Source of the DNA: Cyclaneusma minus
Taxonomy: Eukaryota; Ascomycota; Leotiomycetes; Marthamycetales; Marthamycetaceae
Length of the DNA stretch: 64,000 nt
Assembly (NCBI GenBank): GCA_037179335.1
Contig: JAKZHN010000001.1
Coordinates: 744,001 to 808,000, forward strand
Direction: 5' to 3'
This document shows positions 22,115 through 32,650 of this stretch, in pieces. Each line of letters begins with the position of its first letter. Position 1 is the first letter of the stretch. A program made the position numbers and the translations under genes. The notes beneath the pieces are model-generated. The model was not told the origin of the DNA. It did not search any database and saw only the letters and a program-made list of their open reading frames with translations.

Positions 22115-22672
22115 ATGCCCCCATCAAGGTGTGACCGTTGCCTTGAGGGCCACCGCGCCTGCAACCGTCATCCCTTCCGAGTTAGCGATGCGAACTACAA
22201 TTACTGGTTTACAGACGACTCTTTCGAGACCCGCAAGCGTGCTGCTCCGACTAAGGGGTTTGCCGCCACTCTCCGACTCACTGAACCTAGCATCTCCATC
22301 GCAAACACGCTTGCTACTGCGGTTCATCAAGTTGCCTCGATAATCACTGCTCCTATTATTCACACGATCCGAGACAAAGACGGCAAATTCGTGGTCACCG
22401 TCGAGCTCAAGAGTGACTCCGAGAGCACAATTCTGGTATTCGACGCGAGGTTCACCGTAGCGGACGAAAACGCCATCGCCTTCGACGAGGTCAAAATTTG
22501 TGCATCGGAGGATAGTGGACGAGGTTATGTGGATGACGGTTCTTGGAGTACGAACGAGGATAAGGAGAGGGTGATATCGGCTGTAGATATGTTGAGTGGC
22601 ATCGCGGCCGTTGACATCAGCCGCCATTGGGGTGATATTTGTTTCCTGGAGATGGATTTTAGTGTTTGGTAG
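22115..22672 (+). CDS. F7: deletion chimera of half a zinc cluster and half the domain
   Basis: An open frame of 185 residues. MPPSRCDRCLEGHRACNR keeps the first three Cys ligands; the sequence then jumps to NYNYWFTDD (the WFSL block of other copies) and continues intact: KGFAATLRLTEPSISIANTL, GKFVVTVELKSD, TILVFDARF, FDEVKICASED, and a full tail ending FSVW. About 150 codons of cluster, linker and VNPxFRG are missing, yet the frame is kept. The upstream bases keep the ACCTTGCCCATCAG acceptor-like end of the family leader intron, but its donor is lost. It may be expressed as a short protein without a working cluster, or be a pseudogene. Confidence 0.55.
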   Translation: MPPSRCDRCLEGHRACNRHPFRVSDANYNYWFTDDSFETRKRAAPTKGFAATLRLTEPSISIANTLATAVHQVASIITAPIIHTIRDKDGKFVVTVELKSDSESTILVFDARFTVADENAIAFDEVKICASEDSGRGYVDDGSWSTNEDKERVISAVDMLSGIAAVDISRHWGDICFLEMDFSVW

Positions 22673-22723
22673 TAACTGAGCGGCGAGCTGATTGCGCTGG
22701 CACACGAACCAGAGTTGTGAGGA

Positions 22724-23065
22724 ATGCCCTCATTCCGCCAAAGCTTTACCTCAGACAACAAGCTGTTCAGCGGCGACGACTTCACTGATCGCCAAGGTAG
22801 CGTCGACGATACAGACACTGAATCAGCAAGGATGGAGCTCATACGCAGGAATTCAGAGAAGCTGAAGCAGGCATTTGACATCTTGAATGCCAAGAAGGAC
22901 AAGAACGACGCGCTGTCGAAAGAATTGATTCCAGAAATGACCAAGACCTGCCCTGGCCGCAAGGCTCCAGTGGTGAAGGACGACGGCTGTGACCAATGCT
23001 GGAAACCGCTCTCTGGGTTTGGGATTTCGGAGTCGAGAAGAAAGGGGTTTCTGGGACGAGCTTGA
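22724..23065 (+). CDS. Small hypothetical ORF after F7
   Basis: 113 residues, with a charged, helix-prone middle (ARMELIRRNSEKLKQAFDIL) and a CX2C pair near the end (GCDQC). It starts 52 bases after the F7 stop. No family recognised. It could be an independent small gene or a relict exon; no intron signals noticed. Confidence 0.3.
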   Translation: MPSFRQSFTSDNKLFSGDDFTDRQGSVDDTDTESARMELIRRNSEKLKQAFDILNAKKDKNDALSKELIPEMTKTCPGRKAPVVKDDGCDQCWKPLSGFGISESRRKGFLGRA

Positions 23066-23855
23066 ATGAGACAAATGGTTCGTTAGATGAATAATAATTG
23101 CAAAAAGTCCAGCCTTTTGGTATTATCCCTCCACGCCCCCTACCCTTTTCCCATTTTATCAGCTCCAGTCTCGTCTCTAGCTCGCACTCTCGCCATGGCT
23201 TGCTCTTGAATCCCCCAGACTTCTCAATAATACCTACTCCCCTATCCGAACTTTACTTCATCGCGGAGCCAATATGAATATTAACCAAGGATCCAATAAT
23301 GTTGTCGAGAGCGTGGGTTCTTATATATGAATACGATTCAGCTTTAGGAGTCACAATCACCCTATTTTGCAAATTGTTTTAGCCGAAATGTACGAGAACT
23401 TGCTCGTCTTCATTAATGCTGAGAAAATCATATAATTAAATAAAAGTTCGCGCGCAACCTTAAATCTTACGGTAGGCAGTGGTCCCCAAGGTATCCCAGT
23501 CTTCAATGTCTCCTCTGCAGCTACTACCGCTTTATATCACACTTTTAAGCCGAGCTTATTATTTATCCCCGCGCCCTTAGATGCCTTGTTGCCTTGCCAA
23601 AGCTGGCAAATCATAAACGGCCTTTGAAAGGCGCTAGCTGCACATTAGCGAGCCGTCGTAGCGGAGCATGTGTACTGTAATGCTAAAAAGCGCAACTCTC
23701 GAGGACCGTTTCCTTTCCTTCGCACAACTGATCTTTTGAATTTGGGTGCAAACTACCACCACTTTTCCACCAAGTGTAGTGCGTTCAGTCTCAACGACTC
23801 TCAACGCGACAGATCAGGGTACAGCTCCCATGCCTTACTAGGTGATACTACCAAG
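23066..23855. other. Intergenic upstream of F8
   Basis: Moderately AT-rich, without a gene. It shares the short string CCCTTAGATGCCT with 13796-13808. Confidence 0.35.
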
Positions 23856-23940
23856 GTAAACAAGTCCCTTGGCCCTTTTACACTCCCTTTCCCCGATCCT
23901 TGATAGACCAAATATACTGACTTTGTGTACTGCCCATCAG
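23856..23940 (+). other. 5' UTR intron of F8
   Basis: GTAAACAAG...ATACTGACTTTGTG...CCCATCAG, 85 nt, ending 10 bases before the ATG. Carries the family branch-site motif. Confidence 0.6.
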
Positions 23941-23950
23941 AACCCACGAG

Positions 23951-24101
23951 ATGCCTCCATCAAGGTGCGATCGTTGCCTCGAAGGCCACAGAGCTTGCAA
24001 CCGACAGACTCCATGCGATACATGTGAGAGCAAAGGTTACGGAGGCGATTGTACATACGTCACAGCGTCCCAGCCCAGACAACCCTCGAAAAGACACCGA
24101 G
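23951..24101 (+). pseudogene. F8, 5' part: zinc-cluster exon cut by a transposon
   Basis: MPPSRCDRCLEGHRACNRQT then PCDTC and a last Cys34, followed by QPSKRHR. All six ligands are present with family spacing. The coding sequence is interrupted at 24101/24102 by the element ending at 29760. Reading on into the element gives a stop after a few codons. Confidence 0.75.
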
Positions 24102-24187
24102 CTGTTCCGTGCAGTTTATAAATAAACTGAAATTCATGAACGGCACTACCGTTTGTAAATGGCACACCACTTACCAATGGCATGGCC
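24102..24187 (+). repeat. Left terminal inverted repeat
   Basis: Outer CTGTTCCGT and inner block from ACCGTTTGTAAATGGCACAC to 24187 match the reverse complement of 29675-29760. The two blocks are separated by 37 diverged bases. Confidence 0.85.
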
Positions 24188-24477
24188 CATTTGAATTGGC
24201 ATGGCCAGTTTTATAAATAGATAATTTATTATAATTTAAATTTATAAATAGTAATTTAAAAAGCCTTGGAAACGGCCAAGACTGGCCAAGCTAGGCTTGG
24301 TTGCACGAATAAAAGCTCGGACCCTTGCCCGGCTTTTTTTTTGAGTAATTCCCGCTTTCAAATATAAAGCTATTATAAGCCTTGGCAAGGGTATTCACCA
24401 TTTCGTTAGCGCTAAAATTACTATATCGTCGCCGGCTTTTTGTGCGCGCAAGCTTTTAATGCTGTAGCATTTTTATG

Positions 24478-25095
24478 TTTTGATAAATTATTATATGCAA
24501 ATAAAAGAAGAGAATATCTATTTTCAATATTTATTCCGTAATGCCAGGCACAGCCACCGGTTTTAAAATTTGGCCAGCAGCCAAGGGGCCAGGAGGAGTT
24601 TTGTTTTTTAATTTTAAGGGCATTTGGAGTTTAGCTGGCTTTTTTTTGGAGCCCTGGGGCTGGCGGGTTTTAAAATTGATTAGCTATAATGCTATATAAT
24701 AATTTATATATAAGGGAGGCGGATGGGAAAATTAAATAGCTGGCGGCCAATTTGCAAAAAATATTGCTAAAGAAAAAAAATGGCAGTTTTTTAAAATTTC
24801 AATTTATGCGCTTTTGGCTAGCCAAGAGTTTTGTGCGTTTTTATATATATAATTAATTAATTGCTAATTGATTTTTTAATATAAAATTAATTATTTATAT
24901 TTTAATAAATTATTATATACAAATAAAAAAAAAGAATATTTATTTTATAATGCCAAATACAGCTATTGGTTTTAAAATTTGATTAGCAATTAAAAAGCCA
25001 AAAAAAGCTTTGCTTTTTAGCTTTAAAGGCATTTGAAATTTAGCTGGCTTTTTTTTAAAGCCTTGGGATTGGCGGATTTTAAAGCTGGTTAGCTA
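24478..25095 (+). repeat. Internal direct repeat A, two copies around B-left
   Basis: 24478-24690 and 24905-25095 align (ATGCCAGGCACAGCCACCGG against ATGCCAAATACAGCTATTGG), again with transition differences only. The first copy is much less mutated. Confidence 0.65.
24727..24893 (+). repeat. Internal direct repeat B, left copy (strongly mutated)
   Basis: Aligned to 29341-29508 it differs nearly only by transitions: for example GTGCGTTCCTACGCACGTGA on the right reads GTGCGTTTTTATATATATAA here. Possible LTR of an element nested in the TIR element. Confidence 0.7.
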
Positions 25096-28000
25096 GGCGC
25101 AAAGCAAATTGTATTTAAAAAAAATGGTTAAAAAAGGGGATTAAAAATAATATATTTGCTTGTAAAAAATTAATGGCTAAAATTAAATTTAATAATTAAG
25201 CTATTAAAATAATAATTTTTAAAAGCATTTAAAAATTATTGACTAAATTTTTAAATATTGAATTTTAATATGCTATTATTTGCTATATACTAGGCAGTTT
25301 TTTTATAAAAGCTATAGCCAATATATTTAGCAATATTAAAGCAATTAATGGTTTTTAGGCGTTTATGGAATTTTGCAAAATAGGCTATTTTAATAAAAGA
25401 ATTAATAGCGTAGCAAAATAATAATGCGGATGGTAGCTGGGGATTTAATGCAAAAAAAAATTAAAAGGCCTTTATAGAGCAAATATAATTAGCTATAATA
25501 ATAATGGTAATATTTACGCTAATATAATTAATATTAAATTTGCTATTAAAAACCATAAAAATAATATAATTGCTTTTTTTAAAAAAGGCAATATATTAAT
25601 ATTGAATTTTTATTTAATTAAAAAATAAATAATTTTTAAGCTGCTTGCAATTGTAAATAAATTTTATAATATAGAAAAGGGCTGCAAAGGCCGTTTTAAA
25701 TGTTGTATTAAAATTTAAATTAATTAGCTATTTTTTAATTACAAAGGCAATGGTGGTAAAAGGGGTTTTAGCTATAATTTTTAAAAATTGGATTTTGGAA
25801 AATAATGGAGTTTTTTTTTTAAAGATTTTTTTTTAATAGCTAGTTATAGCCAATTTTACTAATAGAAAATTAAAAGTATTTTATAGAATTAAGCAAATGG
25901 TATAAATGTAATAAAGGGCGAATAACGCCATTTAAATAAAATTAGGCTTGAATTTTTCTTTTTTATAGCAATTAATGCTATTATTTTAAAAGGCTATTTA
26001 TTTAATAATGCATTTTGCAATTACTAAATAAAAAAGCTTGTTTTTTTTAGCATTAAAATGCTTTTAAAAATCAATTAAAAATTTATAAAATTTATAAAGT
26101 TTTGCAGCCAGGCTATAAAATATTATTTTATATATTTTTAATAATAAGGAAATTATAGCTAATTATTTAAATAATAGTATATTAAAATCGAATTTAAATA
26201 TTATTATAAATATTAATTAGCATTTTTTTTTAATTATATTATATAAAAAAGCATTGGCAAAAATATTTAAATATTTAAAAAAATAAATGGGTTTTAGAAA
26301 AATATTTAATTTTGCAATTAAAAAAAAACTTTTGCAAAATTGTATATTAGGAATTATTACGCAAAATATGCTTAAAGAAATTTTATTAAATTATAAAGCT
26401 ATTGGTATAAATTATTAATTTGCAATTTAATTATTGGGGGCTTTAATATTTAAATGCTTTTAAAATGGTTTTAATTTTAAAAATATTAATATTTAAAAAA
26501 ATATTGGATAGCTAAAATAGCTAAAGCAAAAAGCTAATAAAGATTTGGTATTATAAAAAAATATTGGTATAAATGTATTAATTGCAGCGCGCTAGCAAAT
26601 AATTAAAAATATAAAAATTATTTAAATTTATAATAAAAGCATTTATAAATAAATAAATAAAAAATTTGATTTTATTATTAAAAAATTTAGTGCTATTATA
26701 ATTAAAAAAAATTGTATTATTAAATTAAATCGTTTTTAACGTTTTTAAGCAATTTGCAATAAAAGGAAATTTTAATATTGGATAGAAAAGCGGCTATAAA
26801 ATTTTAAAAGCGGCAATAATAAAAATAATTTAATTAAATAGCTGAGGCGGCAAAATTTAAATTTTTAATTAATTTTTGGATTTTAAATAAAAAAATGATT
26901 TTGCAAAAGCAAGTTTTTAAAATTAAAGCCAAAATATTGGTTTTTTTTAAAAAAAAAAAAAAATTATAATTTTTATATTAATTATTAAATTTAATATATA
27001 TTTTTTTTAATATTTTATAAAATATTTAAAATTTAATAAAATATATTAAAATCCTATTTTTATAAGGCTAGAAATTTAAAAAATATATATTGGAAATACA
27101 ATAATATTATTATTTAAATAATAATATAATATTAAATTTGGCAATTATAATTTTAATAATTATTTAAAGGCTTTTGCAAAAAAATTAAAAATAAATAATA
27201 TTGTTGCTAAGCTAAAAAATAAAACTATTTTAATATAGGTTTTTTTTTTCAATTAAAATCTAGTAATTATTAATATAAAACGGCTATTAAAATTATGCGA
27301 AAAATATTTTTTATATTTTATTTAAAAAAAGTATAAATTTTGCTAGCCAATATTATTAAGGCTAGAATTTTTAAAAGCCTGATATAATATATAATGGCAG
27401 ATTTTTTAAAAATAGAAAAATTAATTAAAAGGCCAAAAAAAAGAAAAGGTAATAAATTAGGCGCTATATATTTGGAGGCTTGGGTATTAGCTTAAAAGAA
27501 AAATAAATTAAAAAATTAAAAAAATAAGAAATTTTCCGGATATGCTATAAAGCCAAATTATTGGCTATTTTATTATTTAATATATTTGGGGCTTTTATAT
27601 AAAATTTTAAATTATAAAGAAATAAGCGCTAATATAGGCTAATATAATTTAGAAAATAGCTATAATACAGAATATTAGCTAGAAATTATAAAAATGGCCC
27701 CAAATAGCGATATTTTTTTTTTTAAATTTTCGAATAAAAAAAAAGTTTTGCAAAATAATAAAATTGGTAAATATTTTAAATTGGAATTTAATATTAAATT
27801 GAAAAAAGGCTAAAATATAATAATAAAATAAAAGAAATTTAAAAAAATATATTTTTGCAAAACAAAGCGGGAAAAAATTGGTAATTAATTATTAATAGGC
27901 AATTGGAAATTAGCGCAAATAATATTAAGACTAGGAAAGGGATTTAGTAATTGGAAATCAATATAAAGATTTTTGGGGCTTTTTAAAAATTGGAAATTAA

Positions 28001-29340
28001 TATAAAAAAAAATAAAAAAAATTATTGGGCGGGCTATATTAATAAGAAATTAAATAGCTATTTAGCAAATCTAATTTATTTGGCAAATAAAAATTACGTT
28101 TTAAAATTACCAATATTAAAAAATCCAATATTTTATTTAAAATCGGGGTAATTTTTGCAAAAGTATTTTTTGCCGCAAATTAGATATTTATAACGGCGTT
28201 TGCAATTTTTTTAATTATAATTTTTATTATTATAAATTTAGCAAATAATAGTGCTATTATTTAAATTGGTATTGCATTTTCAATAAAAGAAAAAGAATTT
28301 AAAGGGTATAAAAAAATCGAAATGGAATAAATAAAATTTTGGGGTACAAAACTTATAAATTATTTGATTAAAGAATTTCCAATTTTTAAAATTGAAAAAA
28401 TTAAAAATTATTATTAATTAATAGCATTTAAATACTAAATAAAATATATTTTTTTTTATTAATAAATATTGGCTAATGTTATAATTTTATAATGGAATTA
28501 AAGTAATTAGCAATTTAAATGGAAAATATAATTGGTATAATAAATAATAAAAATTTGAATTTAAAAAAGAAAAAATATAAATTAAATTTTATAATTATTT
28601 TTAAAAGCGGAAATTTTGCCAATTAAAGCGGTTTAGCGCAATTTATTTTTAGAAAAAAATAAAAAAAATATTAATAATATTGGTATTAAGGTTTTTTTTT
28701 AAAAGGCAAGGGAAAAAAAAACAAATAAAAAAAATAATTGGAGATTTAAAAAAGCTATTTATATAAAATATTGGGAAAATAGGGAATTAATTTAAGGATT
28801 TTTACGGGAAAAGGGCGTTTATTATTTTTGTTTTTGTTTTTGTTTTTGAAGGGAATTTTGCTGCAATATTTGCTATTGCTAATATTGATTGCGTTAATAA
28901 TTACTTTTGCGGCAATTTTGGCGGTAATTTTAACAGCGCGAAAATTGGCTGCATTTAAAGCTATAATAATTTTATAGGCAATTTTTGCAAAGCGTTGGCA
29001 TTGCCGTGCTTTTTGATGGGCTAGGCGAATTTAAATTTATTTTAAAATAAGGCTATTTAAATTATTGGGAATTGGAAATTTATAATCCTAATTTCTATTG
29101 GCAATATTATTGTGTGCGTTATTTTTTGCAATATTTTTACGGATATTTTCATAGCTATAGCTTTTGCCTTAAAAAGCTGGGAAATTGCAAAATGGGCTAA
29201 AAGATAAAGATAGCGTATAAGGGGATTTTTATAGGCCGCCGGCGTTGTTGCTGATATTATGCTGGAATTTAGTTTTAATTGCTATTGTAAAAAAAAAGAG
29301 AATAAGAATAGTAATTATTGCAAATAAATTAAAGAATTAA

Positions 29341-29508
29341 AAAATTAAATAGCTGGCGGCTGGTTTGCAAAAAGTATTGCTGAAGAGAGAAGATAGCAGT
29401 TTTTTAGAAATTCAATTTGTGCGCTTTTGGCTAGCCAAGAGCTTTGTGCGTTCCTACGCACGTGATTGACCGACCGCTAGCTGATCCTTTGATATAAAAC
29501 CAACCAAT
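29341..29508 (+). repeat. Internal direct repeat B, right copy (weakly mutated)
   Basis: The better-preserved partner of 24727-24893, about 4.6 kb away in the same orientation, consistent with LTRs of a retroelement. Confidence 0.7.
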
Positions 29509-29674
29509 TATGCAATTACCGCTTGGCTTTGGAATTTTTAAATTTAATTTAATATATTAAAAAAAAAGCGGGGCAGAAAAAAATATATATATTTGAAAAT
29601 ATTTTAGAAATTTAAATTGTATTTTTAGTCTACAAAAATCTACTATTTCCTCGATTTTTTGGTATTTGTAAAAT

Positions 29675-29760
29675 TGGCCATGCCATTGGTAAGTGGTGTG
29701 CCATTTACAAACGGTCCAGCCCGTTGGCCAATGGGAAAAATGGTAAATGGTACGGAACAG
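29675..29760 (-). repeat. Right terminal inverted repeat
   Basis: Reverse complement of the left end, with the outer 9 bases and inner 40 bases identical and the 36 bases between them diverged. Confidence 0.85.
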
Positions 29761-31059
29761 AGCGCAGCCAGTCCAAGACAGTGACGAGGAGCCAACCGCG
29801 CTCCCCGTTGCATCCGAACGTGTCAACAAGCGCAAGCGTCCCACCAACGGCCGAGTTTCCAAGAGAGTCCGAAGACAGATATCCGAGGACAGCGATGATG
29901 AGCCCTCAATGGCTTCTTCCGAAGACGACGATGACGATAAGCAATCTACTACAGCCTCCCCAGCATCTGCGCATGGCTGCACCAACAGAGCATCGACCGA
30001 TTCTTCTCGGGAAGATCACCAGTCATCGAGTTTGAACCGACTCCGAGCCAGCCGAGCAGCCATCGATCCTCTCGCCAGCCTTCTCCCGACCAGTTGATCC
30101 AAGACAACAACTCCGACGGGCCTGGAAGTGATCCCTCCACAGGCATTGCTCTCTCCGAGCGACCAGCCGAGAACCCTCTTGACGCAGCTAAGGGAAAGAT
30201 ACTTATCATAGTCAATCCCAGCTTCCGCGGACTTCACACCTGGGTGTACCCCGGTGACGAGCAGCTTTTTACCGTTACCACCGTACAGCACGTTGACTTT
30301 GCGCCCTCGCACCTTCCTCCTAGGATTGTTGTAAGACCGGCCAATCTCGATGAACGGGTAAGCGGCGGCGATTGGGAAGAATATCCCAGATATTCACCTT
30401 GGTTCTCACTCAACCACCGCGCCAAAGACCTCCCCTGGTGGTTCCCACAGACCCAGCCCACTCCTTTGTTCGGCGAATTGGAGGCCAGCAAGAATGATCC
30501 CTCGCGCCATGCCAAGTTCGCACTGTACTCCGCGCCTGGTCGTGAAGGCTTTGCTGCCTGCATGAGAACTGACGACGGCGGTATGGTGTTTATCGCCAAT
30601 AGCCTAGCCGTCGCGGTTCACGGGGTCGCACTAGCTGTCTTTGAGCATTTTTTCATGGATTCTAGCCGTTACCCAAATGGGAGACCTATGGTAGTGGAAT
30701 TTAAGAGGGATAGCGAGGCAACTTTGCTGCTGTTTGAAACATCGATCCACCTGGACCTCAGACTTGGTACCTACGTCAACAACGACGAGGGTAGAATGGC
30801 TTGGGACTTTGAGAGAGTCCAGCTGCTCCCAGAGGGTACCTGGGGAGATCGGAACAGCGCAGACAAAGCCACGGTGAATGCGGCAGTGGAGGAGCTCAAT
30901 GGTCTGGCTGCTGCTGACGTGACCAGATGGTGGGGCCGGCGGCCAAAGGGACAACGTGGGATTTTTCAGCCACCTTTGTGGATACCGGAGAGGGAGGAAT
31001 CCGAAGCGCAAGTCTCTGCGCCCAGAGAGAGAACGGGCTGCGTGGTGGTGCCCATTTGA
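29761..31059 (+). pseudogene. F8, 3' part: linker and complete C-terminal domain
   Basis: The linker resumes directly after the element (RAQPVQDSDEE, where F10 has RAQSVDEESDE) and runs Asp/Glu/Ser-rich. A frame change occurs somewhere in 29960-30090. The C-terminal domain then reads without a break to a stop at 31057-31059: GKILIIVNPSFRGLHTWVYP, GDEQLFTVTT, SGGDWEEYPRYSPWFSL, VFIANSLAVAVHGVALAV, MVVEFKRDSEATLLLFE, and tail NGLAAADVTRWWG. This is the best preserved domain among the broken copies and could still be made from a new start. Confidence 0.75.
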
Positions 31060-32572
31060 AGCGACTATGCGATGATGGATGGATAGTTTGGGGCCTGTGT
31101 TTCCTTGGCGTTATGGGGTGGATGGATGGGTGGCATGACATGGGATGGGATGGATGTATGGTGTTTGCGTGCTTCTTGCTTGCTTTTTGCTTCTGCGCGC
31201 TCGCTTCGGATAAAGTTGTAGATAGCCTCAATTGACAGCTGTCTCTTTTTTACATCCCTCTTCTGTTGCCTGCTTGTGACCTTGAATTTTGATACCCGTG
31301 AATGATATGACTTGTGAAGTTCGTGCGTCAGTCACTATATGAAAATCCAGTCTTCGAGACCTTCCCTCACTCCATCGTCTTAATACATTCTTCACAAGTT
31401 CCCGGTTTGCCTTTGAGCTCCGCGTCTTAATCAAAAGCCCCACGCGATTGCTCAACTTAAGAAACCGTACTCAAGCCTATGGCAAATTCTTATCATCCTG
31501 AACACCTCTCGATCTCCGAGCGACTATGCGTGCACCACGAGACGCTACTCTGAAAACCGAAAGTCCACCCTCCATAACATCGACGAGAAGTCGAGAACGA
31601 AATGCTGGCCACGGAAACTACGAGAGTTTCTGATTTATCTTCCGCTGGAGAGACGTTCCATCTTGTCTAACCGATGGGCATCCTTCGTTCTTTCTCATCG
31701 AGTGTGTTTGCTAGGACTTCTTTCCAGGGCTCAGATGGGACCCTTCGGCGTACCCATGCGCCATGTTGAACTACCCACTCTATCTAGAGCTCTTTCTTTG
31801 CTTCTTCGCCGTCTGGGCTGTTACTAGGACATGCTCCCATATATGGCTCTTCGAGATGGGCATTAAGCCGTGTCGTCTACTCGACCTAGCTAGAAAATAA
31901 TCCAGAAAATGCGTTTTTTCACCAAATACTGCCGGTGATTCTCGTGAGGCTTGATTTCAAATATTCTATTCTTGTGCTAAGTATATCATGGTTCTGAATG
32001 CTGCATTTCTCGTTCCACGGGAGCTGTGTTCGCCTCCCAGTGATACTATTTAGCAAACGTTAATTTTACCACACAAGTCCCTTGGCTAGAAAAGAAGCTG
32101 TAGTAGGGAAGTCCAGGACAATAGGACGAGGGTTGTGCAACTTATATATATGTGATATTGTATCGAAAAAGGCCACTAAGTGGTGGAATCCATCAGGCTG
32201 CGTCGTGGACTCCAGCGCACGGCCAAGCGGGCTTTACCCTTAAGTATTTATTTATCTTGCAGCTACCGCTTCCGATCTGACCCGTGCTTATCACGTGCTC
32301 CATCCAACAATCGTACGAAAATCTTACGCAGTTCGGATATTCTGCCAGTTGTGACGGTCCTGACCTTGAGACTGAACGCCAAAGCTGAAGCGAGGTTGTT
32401 CAGCGCAGCAATAGTGGGAGCTGGTTTTTTGAAAGACGGCTTCACGTCCATAGCTCTTTTGGACTGCGCCCTGGACCTTGACTGTCCTTAGCGTCCGCTT
32501 TATAACACCAATCTCTGCGCACCCATTTACAAGAAACTACCAATATCTCCAGCGCTGAGTGCTGTCCTCCAG
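31060..32572. other. Intergenic between F8 and F9
   Basis: 1.5 kb with no supported gene. G/T-rich 31060-31210, then mixed sequence. The last 300 bp should hold the F9 promoter. Confidence 0.4.
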
Positions 32573-32642
32573 GTACCACCGTAGACCTTATCTCCTGCTT
32601 TGAGCATACCAAACATACTGACTTTGTCTATCTGGCGATCAG
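32573..32642 (+). other. 5' UTR intron of F9
   Basis: GTACCACC...CATACTGACTTTGTC...GGCGATCAG, 70 nt, ending 8 bases before the ATG. Confidence 0.65.
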
Positions 32643-32650
32643 GACCCAGG

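Larger units (their letters stand above)
24102..29760. mobile_element. RIP-degraded TIR transposon with nested repeats, inserted in F8
   Basis: 5,659 bp. The ends are inverted: it starts CTGTTCCGT and ends ACGGAACAG, and a second inner block of 40 bp is a perfect inverted match (24148-24187 against 29715-29676). It is flanked by AG on both sides (24100-24101 and 29761-29762), a possible 2-bp target duplication. Removing the element plus one AG rejoins the F8 frame exactly. The interior is extremely AT-rich, with long A/T runs, and no frame of 60 codons is found between about 24.13 and 29.55 kb. Repeated segments inside differ almost only by C-to-T and G-to-A changes, the mark of RIP. The transposase class cannot be told. 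Confidence 0.85.

Noticed and set aside
21333..22343. Open frame of 336 codons as one intact gene
   Set aside because: After about 22080 it runs through the F7 start in the wrong phase, and it lacks the family domain. It is a pseudogene run-on.
30094..31059. F8 3' part as an independent gene starting at 30094
   Set aside because: The codon at 30094 is TTG, not ATG, and the upstream linker and cluster belong to the same interrupted copy.
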